Below are positions 1 to 8,190 of a DNA stretch of 64,000 nucleotides, one piece after another. Position numbers and translations under genes: made by a program. The notes under the pieces were generated by a model that made no database searches, had not been told where the DNA came from, and saw only the letters and a program-made list of their open reading frames with translations. This stretch comes from Taklimakanibacter sp049323275. GTDB lineage: Bacteria > Pseudomonadota > Alphaproteobacteria > Rhizobiales > Aestuariivirgaceae. The stretch covers positions 13,161-77,160 of the forward strand of contig JBMOOM010000061.1 in the NCBI GenBank assembly GCA_049323275.1. Reading direction: 5' to 3'. The stretch's first letter is position 1. Every line of letters starts with the position of its first letter.

Positions 1-71
1 AGCGCCAGGATGGCGAGGCCGGCGAGCAGCCAGGCGCGGATATTGAAAGAGGAGCGGCGCCGTTCAGCCAC
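1..71 (-). CDS. livM: Branched-chain amino-acid-type ABC permease LivM, N-terminal fragment
   Basis: Only the first 23 or so codons lie inside the window; the rest continues beyond base 1. The fragment starts at a GTG that overlaps the end of livH by 8 bp, the usual translationally coupled livH-livM arrangement. It has a basic start (VAERRR) followed by the beginning of a hydrophobic helix (WLLAGLAILA), as expected for LivM. The assignment rests mainly on position directly after livH. The transporter probably carries an amide, urea or related compound rather than leucine, given the amidase upstream. Confidence 0.7.
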   Translation of the reverse strand, partial: MAERRRSSFNIRAWLLAGLAILA

Positions 72-897
72 GTGAGAATCCCTTCGGGCTGACGCGCAGG
101 ACCAGCGCGCACAGGACCGCCACCGTGATGCCGCCGAGGATCGGGCTGACGAAGGTGCTGACCAGGACCTGGGCGCCGCCGAAGACGAGGCAGGCGAAAG
201 CGAGTGCGGCGAAGGAGGAGCCCGCCACCATCACCAGCATGAAGGCGCCGATCAGCCAGCCGACCCCCATATTGGGATCGACGCTGGTGAGGGGCGTCAG
301 CAGCACGCCGGCGAGGCCGGTAAGGCCCGTGCCGATCATGAAGGTGATGAGCCTGACGCGCGCCACATCGATGCCGAGCGCCCGGGCGAGCGTCTCGTTC
401 ATGATCACGGCGCGGGTCGACAGACCAAGGCGCGTGCCTTCGAGCAGGAAGGCGAAGGCGCAGCCGATGATCACGGCGGCGGCGATGGTGAACAGGCGGT
501 AGATCGAATAGCTGCTGCCGAACAGATCGACGGTGCCGGAAAGCAGGTTGGGCGTGAACTGCACGTCGCGGCCGAACCACAGCGTGATCAGCTGGCCGAT
601 GATGATGCCGAGGCCCCAGGTGGCGAGGATCGCATCGAGCGGGCGGCGATAGAGCGGACGCACGATCACCATTTCGGTGACGGCGCCGAGGAGAGCGCCG
701 GCGATGAAAGCGAGCGGCAGCGCCGTCCATGGATTGAGCCCCAGAGCCGTCGTCACCACGGCGCAATAGCCGCCCAGCGTGAGCCATGCGCCATGGGCGA
801 AATTGATGATCTTGAGCACGCCGAAGATCGCCAGGAGGCCCGAGGCCACGACGAACAGAATGGCGGCCGTCGTCACTATGTCCAGCAGAACGATCAT
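64..897 (-). CDS. livH: Branched-chain amino-acid-type ABC permease LivH
   Basis: A 277-residue inner-membrane permease of the LivH family, almost entirely hydrophobic helices, with the family stretches NFAHGAWLTLGGY near the N-terminus and ETLARALGID in the cytoplasmic coupling loop. I chose the ATG at 897 (MIVLLDIV) because the upstream in-frame extension is proline- and charge-rich and comes from an intergenic repeat. It follows the binding-protein gene after a 265-bp gap filled by palindromes and overlaps livM. The context (nitrilase-type amidase, AmiC/AmiR) suggests uptake of short amides or urea-like compounds. That substrate is inferred. Confidence 0.9.
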   Translation of the reverse strand: MIVLLDIVTTAAILFVVASGLLAIFGVLKIINFAHGAWLTLGGYCAVVTTALGLNPWTALPLAFIAGALLGAVTEMVIVRPLYRRPLDAILATWGLGIIIGQLITLWFGRDVQFTPNLLSGTVDLFGSSYSIYRLFTIAAAVIIGCAFAFLLEGTRLGLSTRAVIMNETLARALGIDVARVRLITFMIGTGLTGLAGVLLTPLTSVDPNMGVGWLIGAFMLVMVAGSSFAALAFACLVFGGAQVLVSTFVSPILGGITVAVLCALVLRVSPKGFSRG

Positions 898-923
898 CGG
901 GTGCAAACTCTTCCCGCTATTTC

Positions 924-1061
924 CCTTCTCCCGTTGCGCAGCAATGGGAGAAGGTGCCCGACAGGGCGGATGAGGGCTCTTCTGAAACGGCGACAAGCCT
1001 CGACCGAAGAGCCCTCACCCGGCCTTCGGCCACCCTCTCCCATCCTGCGGACGGGAGAGGG
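924..1061. repeat. Composite palindromic intergenic element
   Basis: Three nested inverted repeats fill the gap between the binding protein and livH. The first pairs CCTTCTCCC (924-932) with GGGAGAAGG (946-954). The second pairs the perfect 12-mer TGAGGGCTCTTC (971-982) with GAAGAGCCCTCA (1006-1017). The third pairs CCCTCTCCC (1033-1041) with GGGAGAGGG (1053-1061). GGGAGAAGGTG at 946 can also pair with CACCCTCTCCC at 1031, closing one large hairpin around the second repeat. This resembles the mosaic palindromes of rhizobial genomes. In the transcript it could form a stem that lowers downstream permease expression. Confidence 0.8.
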
Positions 1062-1162
1062 GAAAGTGTGGGAGGGCGATGCAGCTTTTCGACAAGGATC
1101 ATTGCGATAGCTCTGCCAAAAGGCGGCAGCTCATTTCCGCCGCCCTTTGCCGTTCCCCTAAA

Positions 1163-2311
1163 TCAAAGACCAGGGCACTGCTCGCCCGGATCGACATTCT
1201 CGAAGGTGCCGGCGAGCTTCACCGATCCATCCTCCCGGACCTGGCCCAGATACATGGTCAAGGGCGCGTGGTGCTGCTTGTTCATCGTCACCGTGCCGCG
1301 CGGGCCGGTGAAGGAGACTTCGGCAAGGGCGGCGAGCACCGCCTTGGTGTCGGTGGAGCCGGCTTTCTCGACCGCCGCCTTGTAGAGATAGACGCCTTCA
1401 TATTGCGGCACCGAGAGATCGTTCGGCGTCCTGAGCTCGCCCGCAAATTTCTTTTCCATCGCCGCCAGGAAGTCCTTGTTGGCCTTGCTGTCGATCGAGG
1501 TCACATAGGAGGCGGAGATGAAGATGCCGGCGGCATCGGCGCCCATGCTCTTGGCGGTGCCCTCATCGACGGCGAGGTTGCCATAGGGAATGGTCACGCC
1601 GGCGCCGCGCAATTGCTTGGTGAGCGTGACATTGGGCGAGCCGCCGGAGGTCGAGGTGATGACGGCGTCGGCGCCCGAGCTCTTGAGCTTCGAGATGATC
1701 GCGGTCCAGTCGGTGCCTTCCATCGGCAGATATTCCTCGCCGACCACTTCGCCGCCCGCTTTTTCGATATAGGCGCGGGAGAATTGCAGCATGCCGCGGC
1801 CGAAAGCATAGTCGCTGCCGATCAGGAAGAACTTCTTGGTGTTCAGCGACTTCATGAAATGATCGACGACCGGCGGCACCTGCTGCTCGGGCACCCAGCC
1901 ATTGACGAAGAGATTGGGATTGCAGGAGCGGCCTTCATAGAAGGATGTGTAAATATAGGGAATGTCGCCCTTGGCGATGATCGGCAGGCCGGCATTGCGG
2001 GCCGCGCTGGTCTCCATGGTGATGACGGCGTTCACTTCCTTCTGGAAGACGAGCGCGTCGAAGGCCTTCTGGGCGCCGGCGGCGCCAGAGGCGTCATCGG
2101 CGATCTCGAGCTGGAGCTTGCGGCCGAGAACGCCGCCCGCCGCATTGATCTCCTCCACCGCGAGCTCGGCCGATTGCACGACGGACGGCGCCACGACGCT
2201 GTTGGCGCCCGACAGGCCGACCGGAATGCCGATCTTGATCGGGGCTTCGTCCGCCCAGGCGGCGGTCGCCAGAGCCGTGCTGAGAGTCAAGAGAATTAGC
2301 CTGCTTACCAT
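1163..2311 (-). CDS. Periplasmic substrate-binding protein of a Liv-type ABC importer
   Basis: A 382-residue type I periplasmic binding protein (Peripla_BP_6 family). It starts at an ATG with GGGAGA upstream and has a signal peptide of about 20 residues ending ALATAAWADEA. The family pattern follows: KIGIPVGLSG, then AVEEINAAGGVLGRKL near residue 50, and the central FLIGSDYAFGRG. It shares the fold of the AmiC sensor encoded upstream but is exported, so the operon holds one periplasmic and one cytoplasmic member. It lies between the amidase and livH. The ligand is probably an amide or small nitrogen compound, inferred from context. Confidence 0.9.
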   Translation of the reverse strand: MVSRLILLTLSTALATAAWADEAPIKIGIPVGLSGANSVVAPSVVQSAELAVEEINAAGGVLGRKLQLEIADDASGAAGAQKAFDALVFQKEVNAVITMETSAARNAGLPIIAKGDIPYIYTSFYEGRSCNPNLFVNGWVPEQQVPPVVDHFMKSLNTKKFFLIGSDYAFGRGMLQFSRAYIEKAGGEVVGEEYLPMEGTDWTAIISKLKSSGADAVITSTSGGSPNVTLTKQLRGAGVTIPYGNLAVDEGTAKSMGADAAGIFISASYVTSIDSKANKDFLAAMEKKFAGELRTPNDLSVPQYEGVYLYKAAVEKAGSTDTKAVLAALAEVSFTGPRGTVTMNKQHHAPLTMYLGQVREDGSVKLAGTFENVDPGEQCPGL

Positions 2312-2362
2312 GGTCGTCTCCCTGGGTTTGTTGACAGTCGTTTCTTGAAGTGCGTCCGGCTT

Positions 2363-3208
2363 TCAGCCGTAGACGTCCGGTCTTCTGTCGCCGAGCACGT
2401 CGTTGCGCTCATTGAGCTTGCGGCTCTCGGCGACGGAATCGAGTGTGACTTCGGCGATCAGGATCTCTTCGCCGTCATAGCTGGCGGGGCCGGCGATGGG
2501 CCGGCCGGTCGGGCCGATGATCAGGCTCGAGCCGATGAAAGGCTGGCCGCGCTCGGTGCCGATACGGTCGGCGCAGGCGATATAGATGGCGTTGGAATGC
2601 GCCGCCGCCTTGTGCAGGATATTGGCCATTGGCTCCATGTCGCGGGTCTGGCCCGGCATCGGCACCCAGTTGGTCGGGATCAAGACGAGCTCGACGCCTT
2701 TGAACGACATCTGCCGGAACGTCTCGGGAAACCACCCGTCATAGCAGATGGCGACGCCGAGCTTGCCGATGGCGGTATCGAAGACGGGAAGGCCCAGATC
2801 GCCCGGCTCGAAATAGAGCTTTTCGCGATTCCACAAATGGAGCTTGCGGTATTTGCCGATATAGCCGTCGGGGCCGCAGAGGATGGCGGAATTGAAGAAG
2901 CTCTGGCCGTCGCGCTCGGCGAGGCCGCTGGCGATATGGACCCTGAGCTCCTGGGCCAGCGCGATGAGGCGCTTGGCGCTGCGCCCGGCCGGGATGGGAC
3001 CCGCATGGGCGCCGACCTCGCCGACGTCGTGGAAGACATAACCGGTGTCGGCCAGCTCGGGCAGGACCATCACGCGGGCGCCTTGTCCATGCGCCTTGCG
3101 GATATGCCTTTCCATCGTGGCGAGATTGGCATCGACATCGCCGAAAACCGGCTCGAACTGGATGCAGGCGATCCTTACCGCCGGTCGAGCCTTCGCATGT
3201 GCCGTCAA
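2363..3208 (-). CDS. Carbon-nitrogen hydrolase (nitrilase superfamily amidase)
   Basis: A 281-residue cytoplasmic hydrolase with the complete nitrilase catalytic triad: Glu51 in LPELADTGY, Lys122 in KYRKLHLW and Cys155 in VAICYDGWFPE. It should hydrolyse an amide (or N-carbamoyl compound) to acid and ammonia. The start is a TTG with a strong GGAGGG 5 bases upstream, placed right after a terminator; longer in-frame starts would run through that terminator. It is shorter than classical AmiE (about 346 residues), so the substrate may differ from acetamide. Control by AmiC/AmiR and co-transcription with a Liv importer point to an inducible amide. Confidence 0.88.
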   Translation of the reverse strand: MTAHAKARPAVRIACIQFEPVFGDVDANLATMERHIRKAHGQGARVMVLPELADTGYVFHDVGEVGAHAGPIPAGRSAKRLIALAQELRVHIASGLAERDGQSFFNSAILCGPDGYIGKYRKLHLWNREKLYFEPGDLGLPVFDTAIGKLGVAICYDGWFPETFRQMSFKGVELVLIPTNWVPMPGQTRDMEPMANILHKAAAHSNAIYIACADRIGTERGQPFIGSSLIIGPTGRPIAGPASYDGEEILIAEVTLDSVAESRKLNERNDVLGDRRPDVYG

Positions 3209-3225
3209 GCTTCCCTCCAAAACGC

Positions 3226-3264
3226 AAAAACCCCTGGCGCGGAAGTCATCCGCGAACCAAGGGG
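3226..3264 (-). terminator. Leader terminator upstream of the amidase (probable AmiR target)
   Basis: On the minus strand the RNA reads CCCCTTGG, then CGCGGA-loop-TCCGCG, then CCAGGGG followed by UUUUU. This is a long two-part stem ending in a U-run, a classical intrinsic terminator. It lies 18 bases ahead of the amidase TTG start and downstream of amiR, so transcription from amiC-amiR would stop here unless antiterminated. That matches the logic of the Pseudomonas amidase operon. Confidence 0.85.
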
Positions 3265-3283
3265 CTACCCAGCCAGATTTTGA

Positions 3284-3315
3284 GCGGCATTCCTGCCGCG
3301 AGAGCAAACCTGCTC
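3284..3315 (-). promoter_or_regulatory. Tandem hairpins in the amidase leader, ANTAR-target-like
   Basis: Two adjacent small hairpins precede the terminator on the minus strand. The first has stem GAGC/GCTC with hexaloop AGGTTT; the second has stem GCGGC/GCCGC with hexaloop AGGAAT. Paired hairpins with six-base loops are the known target type of ANTAR proteins, and the ANTAR protein AmiR is encoded immediately upstream. Loop position 1 is A as in the published pattern, but position 4 is not G, so the match is incomplete. Confidence 0.55.
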
Positions 3316-3366
3316 GTTGGGCGACGAAGTTACATGGCTGCCCTGCGCAGTCAAGCGGTATGTGAG

Positions 3367-3987
3367 TCAGTCGTCGGACTTGGTGATCTTCAAGCCGAAG
3401 GCGCGCATCGCTTCATTGGCGGCGATGATGCCCTCCGCCACCGAGACGACCGCGACGCGCTTCGCCGTCGCCTGGTCGCGGATCTGCTTATAGGCCGCTT
3501 CCTCGTCGAGACCGTTCATCGCGGTCAAAACCTTGACCGCCTTCTCGATGGTGCGGCGGCCTTTCATCGTCTCTTCGAGCTTCTTCACCTTGTTGGCGAG
3601 CCGCGCCTCGTAGCTGAAGCGGTAGCGGGCGAGCGCGAATTGCGTCAGCACGCCCAGCTGGCGCAACGGCTTGGTCAGCACGCCATGCGCATTGAGGTCG
3701 ATCACCGCCTTGAGCGAGGTCGGACTCTCATAGGTGACGATGGCGATGACGGCGGTGTTCGCGGTTTCAAGCAATGTGGCCAGGTCCTCGATACTTGTCT
3801 CGCCGACCTGCACAAAGACGGCGTCGGTGTCGGCGGGTATGGCGGCGGGCGCCGGCCACACGGCTTTCACCTCGCAGCCGAGGCGCTTCAGATGATCGAC
3901 GAGGGCGGCGCCGTCATCGTCGCGCGGATGGATGACCAGAATTTTCGCCTGGCGCAGATCGTCGAGAATGAGCTTCAGGTTCGCCAA
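3367..3987 (-). CDS. amiR: AmiR-like ANTAR-domain transcription antiterminator
   Basis: About 206 residues: a pseudo-receiver domain (roughly 14-115), a linking helix likely to form a coiled coil (121-145) and a C-terminal ANTAR RNA-binding domain (about 140-190, with LEETMKGRRTIEKAVKVL and AYKQIRDQA). AmiR of Pseudomonas aeruginosa has similar length and order; it is held silent by AmiC and released by amide to prevent termination ahead of the amidase gene. The likely start is a TTG preceded by GAGGCGG, 7 bases after the amiC stop. The receiver lacks an evident phospho-acceptor Asp context, consistent with ligand control through AmiC. Confidence 0.88.
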   Translation of the reverse strand: MANLKLILDDLRQAKILVIHPRDDDGAALVDHLKRLGCEVKAVWPAPAAIPADTDAVFVQVGETSIEDLATLLETANTAVIAIVTYESPTSLKAVIDLNAHGVLTKPLRQLGVLTQFALARYRFSYEARLANKVKKLEETMKGRRTIEKAVKVLTAMNGLDEEAAYKQIRDQATAKRVAVVSVAEGIIAANEAMRAFGLKITKSDD

Positions 3988-3994
3988 GGCCGCC

Positions 3995-5131
3995 TCAATT
4001 TTCGAGCCAGGGTTCTTCGAAGCGGATGGAGGCGAGATAGGGATCGGGCCGGATCGGCACCTGCGATTGCCAGGCGATCTCGAACTGTCCGTCATCCTGC
4101 GCGATGCCGATGCGCGGCGTCGACCAGACATGGCGATTGTCGTCGAAGGCGAGACGGCCTTCGGGGGACAGGTATTCGACGGCCAGTGCCGCCTGGCCGA
4201 GCCTGTGGGTGTCGAGCGATTCCGCCAGCTCCAGAGCGCGGGCGAAGAGATGGATCTGCGAATAGGCGGTCTGCGACCACATGGTGGCCATGGCGCCGTC
4301 ACCGAAACGCTGGTGCAAAGCCCGCACGAAACGCTGGTTCTCGTCATTCTCGACGGCGGCGAGATAGGGCGCGGAAAGCACGTGTCCGGTGCAGCGGTCG
4401 GGGCCGATCACCTGGATCTCGCCTTCCGCCAGAGTGAGACTGGCGATCGGTCTCTTGCTGCGATCGATCCTGGCATCGGCATACATGCCATAGAGCTGGC
4501 GCGCGCTGCGGCCGATCACCGTCGAGAAGACCGCGTCGGCCTCGGCTTCGTCGATCTTGCGCATCAGCTGGCGCAGGGTCTTCTCGTCGGCCTTCAGCGG
4601 CACATAATGCTCGCCGACGATCTCGCCGCCCTTGCATTCGAGGAGATCGCGCATGACGCGGTTGGATTCGCGCGGATAGATATAGTCCGAGCCCGCCATG
4701 AAGATGCGCTTGCCGTAGCGCTGCAGAATGAAGTCGGCGAGCGCGAAGGTGTTCTGGTTCAGCGTCGCGCCAGTATAAAGGACATTCTCGGAGAATTCGA
4801 AGCCCTCATAGATCGAGGGATACCAGAGCAGGCCGTTATGGCGCTCGACGATGGGCAGCACCGCCTTGCGGCTGCCCGACATGGAGCAGCCGAAAATGAC
4901 GTTGATCTCGTCCTCGACCAGAAGCTTGCGGGCGAAAGCGCGATAGAGCTCGGGCTCGCCGCCCGGATCATAGGCGACCGGCTCGATCAGGCGGCCGAGC
5001 ACGCCGCCTTTGGCATTGATCTCCTCGACGGCCAGAGTGGTGCCGAGAAAATGCTCGGTGCCGGTGACGGAGGCGACACCGCTGCGCGAAAACAGAACGC
5101 CAATGCGCCAGGTCGCATTTCTTTCAGGCAC
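3995..5131 (-). CDS. amiC: AmiC-like amide sensor (cytoplasmic Liv-type binding protein)
   Basis: A 378-residue binding-protein fold starting at a GTG with TGAGGAC upstream. It has no signal peptide; the sequence begins MPERNATWRIGVLFSRSG, as in AmiC, which stays in the cytoplasm and sequesters AmiR. Other AmiC-like stretches are NGLLWYPSIYEGFE, FMAGSDYIYPRESNR and DAVFSTVIG. The gene lies directly upstream of amiR with 7 bp between them. By analogy it binds a short-chain amide or a related compound and lets AmiR act on the leader RNA. UrtA/FmdD-type urea or amide binding proteins look similar but are exported. Confidence 0.87.
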   Translation of the reverse strand: MPERNATWRIGVLFSRSGVASVTGTEHFLGTTLAVEEINAKGGVLGRLIEPVAYDPGGEPELYRAFARKLLVEDEINVIFGCSMSGSRKAVLPIVERHNGLLWYPSIYEGFEFSENVLYTGATLNQNTFALADFILQRYGKRIFMAGSDYIYPRESNRVMRDLLECKGGEIVGEHYVPLKADEKTLRQLMRKIDEAEADAVFSTVIGRSARQLYGMYADARIDRSKRPIASLTLAEGEIQVIGPDRCTGHVLSAPYLAAVENDENQRFVRALHQRFGDGAMATMWSQTAYSQIHLFARALELAESLDTHRLGQAALAVEYLSPEGRLAFDDNRHVWSTPRIGIAQDDGQFEIAWQSQVPIRPDPYLASIRFEEPWLEN

Positions 5132-5216
5132 GATGGGTTGTCCTCAAAAGGCCTCGGAGCGCCCTTTGAAGCACAAGGCGTGGCCTGAGGGGAAGAGGTC
5201 TGCCACGAATGAGAAA

Positions 5217-6389
5217 CTAAAGCCGTGTCTCGTTCGCAGGTCCCGACGTCGTCGCGGCGAGGATCGGCAGCGCCGAGGCGCCAAGCGCCGCGCTTCTTTC
5301 GCCGAGCGTCGAGAGGCGCAGGCGATCGGCGCCAAAATCCTGGCGCACTGACGGTCGGAGGCTGCGCAAATTCGCGACTAGCCTTTCGAGCAGAGCGGGC
5401 GGGGCGGCGCCGCCGATGATGATCGTCTCGGGATCGAAGAGGTTTTCGATGGTGGTGAGCCCGAGAGAAAGCGCTTCGCCGGCGCGCGCGATCCAGGTCT
5501 CCAAAGCGCGCTCGGAGTCTTCGCCCCGCATGTCCGCTGCGGCGAGGTCGCGCCGCATGGCGCTGAGCGACAGATATTGGCCGAGGCAGCCGCGATTGCC
5601 GCAATAACAGTGCGGGCCATGGGGATCGATGATGGCATGGCCGAATTCGCCGGCATTGCCGCGATTGCCGCGATAGGGCTCGGCCCCGATGACGATGCCG
5701 CCGCCGACGCCCTCGCCGATGAAGACATAGAAGAAGTCGTTGAGATTGCGCGCTTCGCCATAGAGTTTTTCGCCCAGTGCGGCGGCGGTCGCGTCATTCT
5801 CGAGCAGCACGTCGCTGCCGGTCTTCTCGGCCAGCTGCTCGGCGATGGCGCGGCTCTGCAGAGCGGAGACGGCGCCCGGAGTTGGAATGCCTGGCCAGGA
5901 TGTGTCGAAAGGGCCGGGCGTCACCAGCCCCAGGCCCAGGCAGCGCTCGGCACCGAAACGCTGGGCGAAATCTGTGTAAATGTCGCCGAGGAAATCGAGC
6001 CAGGCGCCGTCACCTGCCGTGGGCGAGGGGCCTTCGCGCGTCTCGATGATGTCGCCGGCGAGATCGGCGGCGACGGCGTGATAATGCGTGGTGTCGATGC
6101 GGATGCCGAGCGCATAGCCGCCATCCTTGGCGATCTCGATCTCGATCGGCGGCTGGCCGCGCTTGGCCTTGCGCCGTCCGGCCTCCCGCACCAGCCCGGC
6201 GCCGATCAGATCCTCGACGATATTGGCGATGGCCTGCGGGGTGAGGCCCGTGGCCCGCGCCAGCTCGGCGCGCGACAGGCTGCCCTGCAGGCGCAAGGCA
6301 TGGAGCAGGACCCGCCGGTTGTGATGGCGGACCCGGCTGGCGGAGTTGGCGGAAAGACCGGGGCGGGGGGACGTATTTCCATCGAGCAT
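5217..6389 (-). CDS. ROK-family transcriptional repressor
   Basis: About 390 residues: an N-terminal winged helix-turn-helix (LHALRLQGSLSRAELARATGLTPQAIANIVEDL, given here in two parts: positions about 30-60) followed by a ROK sugar-kinase-like domain (ALGIRIDTTHY, GIVIGAEPYRGNRGNAGEFGH). The zinc motif is visible as CYCGNRGCLGQYL near residue 255. I chose the ATG at 6389 with AGGTAAG upstream. It is divergent from the sugar ABC operon across a 93-bp AT-rich gap, so it most likely represses that operon and is released by the imported sugar or its phosphate. Confidence 0.9.
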   Translation of the reverse strand: MLDGNTSPRPGLSANSASRVRHHNRRVLLHALRLQGSLSRAELARATGLTPQAIANIVEDLIGAGLVREAGRRKAKRGQPPIEIEIAKDGGYALGIRIDTTHYHAVAADLAGDIIETREGPSPTAGDGAWLDFLGDIYTDFAQRFGAERCLGLGLVTPGPFDTSWPGIPTPGAVSALQSRAIAEQLAEKTGSDVLLENDATAAALGEKLYGEARNLNDFFYVFIGEGVGGGIVIGAEPYRGNRGNAGEFGHAIIDPHGPHCYCGNRGCLGQYLSLSAMRRDLAAADMRGEDSERALETWIARAGEALSLGLTTIENLFDPETIIIGGAAPPALLERLVANLRSLRPSVRQDFGADRLRLSTLGERSAALGASALPILAATTSGPANETRL

Positions 6390-6482
6390 GATCAAAAGCT
6401 TACCTCATTAAAGTAAAACAATGAAATTGATTTATTGACTCATGCACGCGCTTTTCCTAGTCTCCGGCCGGAAAGGGACATC
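6390..6482. promoter_or_regulatory. Divergent promoter region between ROK repressor and sugar ABC operon
   Basis: This short gap is markedly AT-rich compared with its surroundings (for example AAAGTAAAACAATGAAATTG near 6411-6430), which fits overlapping divergent promoters and a ROK operator. I do not see a clear palindrome, so the operator itself is not defined. Confidence 0.5.
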
Positions 6483-7244
6483 ATGACTGACGGCGCCTTG
6501 GTCGATCTTGTCGGCATCACGAAGCAGTTCGGCGGCGTCCGCGCGCTGAAGGGCGTCGATCTTTCGGTCCGTCCCGGCGAGGTCGTGGCGCTGGTCGGTC
6601 ACAATGGCGCCGGCAAGTCGGTGCTGGTGCAGATTCTGTCCGGCGTGTTCCCCCCGTCCTCGGGTGAGATCCGCGTCAAAGGCCAGCCGGTCACTTTCGC
6701 CTCGCCGTCGGACGCCCGTCACTATGCCATCGAGACGATCTATCAGACGCTGGCGCTCGCCGATAATCTCGACGCGCCGGCGAACTTCTTCTTAGGGCGC
6801 GAATTGCGCACCCGCTTCGGCTTCCTCGACAAGAAGAAGATGGCGGCGGAAGCGAAAAAGGCGCTGGCCGACCTCAATCCCAATTTCACCGATATCGAGC
6901 GCCCGGTGCGCCAGATGTCGGGCGGTCAGCGCCAGGCCATCGCCATTGCGCGCGCCATCCATTTCCAGGTGCAGCTCCTCATCATGGACGAGCCGACGGC
7001 GGCTCTGGGGCCGCATGAGACGGCGCAAGTGGCCGAGCTCATCAAGCGGCTTAGGGCCCAGGGCATCGGCATCCTGCTGATCAGCCACGATGTGCGCGAC
7101 GTGCTGCGTCTCGCCGACCGCATCATCGTCCTCAAGAATGGGGAGCTCGTCGGCGCGCTCACCGCCAAGGACACGAATGAAGACGAGGTCGTGGACATGA
7201 TCATCCGCGGCCGCAAGCTCGGCGCCAACGGCGCCTCGAAATGA
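6483..7244 (+). CDS. Sugar ABC importer ATPase, single-domain FrcA/RbsA type
   Basis: A 253-residue ATPase with one nucleotide-binding domain: Walker A GHNGAGKS, signature MSGGQRQA, Walker B LLIMDEPTAALG and a D-loop/H-loop region ending ISHDV. Classical RbsA has two such domains; the single-domain form resembles FrcA of the Sinorhizobium fructose system. I chose the ATG at 6483, because the longer in-frame form runs into the promoter. It overlaps the first permease by 4 bp. It should energise import of a monosaccharide or polyol. Confidence 0.92.
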   Translation: MTDGALVDLVGITKQFGGVRALKGVDLSVRPGEVVALVGHNGAGKSVLVQILSGVFPPSSGEIRVKGQPVTFASPSDARHYAIETIYQTLALADNLDAPANFFLGRELRTRFGFLDKKKMAAEAKKALADLNPNFTDIERPVRQMSGGQRQAIAIARAIHFQVQLLIMDEPTAALGPHETAQVAELIKRLRAQGIGILLISHDVRDVLRLADRIIVLKNGELVGALTAKDTNEDEVVDMIIRGRKLGANGASK

Positions 7245-8188
7245 TGGCCGCTTCCGCCCCCTGGCGTATCGTCACGCCGATCTGGCCGGTGCTGCTGGTG
7301 CTGGTGATCGGCGCGTCGCTTCTGTCGGGGCCGTTCCTCTCGGCCGCCAATATCGCGGCGGTGCTGCAGCAGGGCGTCATCACCGGCATCGTGGCGCTCG
7401 GCATGACTATCGTGCTCATCGGCGGGCAGTTCGACCTGTCGACCGGCGCCACCGTCATGATGGCGGCGGTCATGGCGCTGCTGCTCAATCCGGCGGACGG
7501 ATCCACCACGGTGCTGGCCATTCTCGTGCCGCTGGCTCTCGGCGGCGTGATCGGCCTCGTCAACGGCCTCGCCGTCTATCGCGCCGGCGCCAATTCCATC
7601 GTCGCCACCATCGGCATGCAGTTCCTGGTCATCGGCGCGGTGCTGGCGCTCGTCTCGGGCCAGCATGTGCGCGCCGACAATATGAGCGAGATATTCGTCT
7701 CGCTTTCCCGCGCGCGGCTGCTCGGCATTCCCTACTCGGTCTACATCTTCCTGGGGCTCGTCGTCGTACTCTCGATCATGATGAGCCGCACCGTCTTCGG
7801 CCGCCATGTCTATGCGCTGGGCGGCGATATCGAGGCGGCGCGGCGCGCCGGCGTCAAGGTGGTGCGCACCGGCATCGCCACCTATATGATATCGGGCATG
7901 CTGGCGGCGCTCGCCGGCGTCCTCATCGCCTCGCTCGTCGGCAATCTCGATCCGACCTCGATCCGCGGCTATGAATTTCCGGCTTTGACCGCCGCCGTGC
8001 TCGGCGGCACCAGCCTCACCGGCGGCGTCGGCCGGCCCGCCGACACCGCCGCCGCCATCTGGGTCGTCGCCGTCATCACCAATGTGATGACCATCCTCAA
8101 TTACCAATATCCGGTGCAACTCCTGGTCCAGGGAGTCGTGCTCACCGCCGCCGTCGCCTTCTATTCCTGGCAAAGGGCGCGGAGCTGA
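7241..8188 (+). CDS. Sugar ABC permease 1 (RbsC family)
   Basis: A 315-residue polytopic membrane protein of the RbsC/FrcC family, with the family pattern GMTIVLIGGQFDLSTG near residue 60 and a C-terminal half containing ALGGDIEAARRAGVKV and ALTAAVLGGTSLTGGVG. The start overlaps the ATPase stop. A second, different permease follows after 2 bp, so the membrane part is probably a heterodimer rather than the RbsC homodimer. Confidence 0.92.
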   Translation: MMAASAPWRIVTPIWPVLLVLVIGASLLSGPFLSAANIAAVLQQGVITGIVALGMTIVLIGGQFDLSTGATVMMAAVMALLLNPADGSTTVLAILVPLALGGVIGLVNGLAVYRAGANSIVATIGMQFLVIGAVLALVSGQHVRADNMSEIFVSLSRARLLGIPYSVYIFLGLVVVLSIMMSRTVFGRHVYALGGDIEAARRAGVKVVRTGIATYMISGMLAALAGVLIASLVGNLDPTSIRGYEFPALTAAVLGGTSLTGGVGRPADTAAAIWVVAVITNVMTILNYQYPVQLLVQGVVLTAAVAFYSWQRARS

Positions 8189-8190
8189 GC

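Noticed and set aside
2363..3208. Calling the amidase AmiE
   Set aside because: It has the nitrilase triad but is about 65 residues shorter than AmiE; only the regulatory context is AmiE-like.
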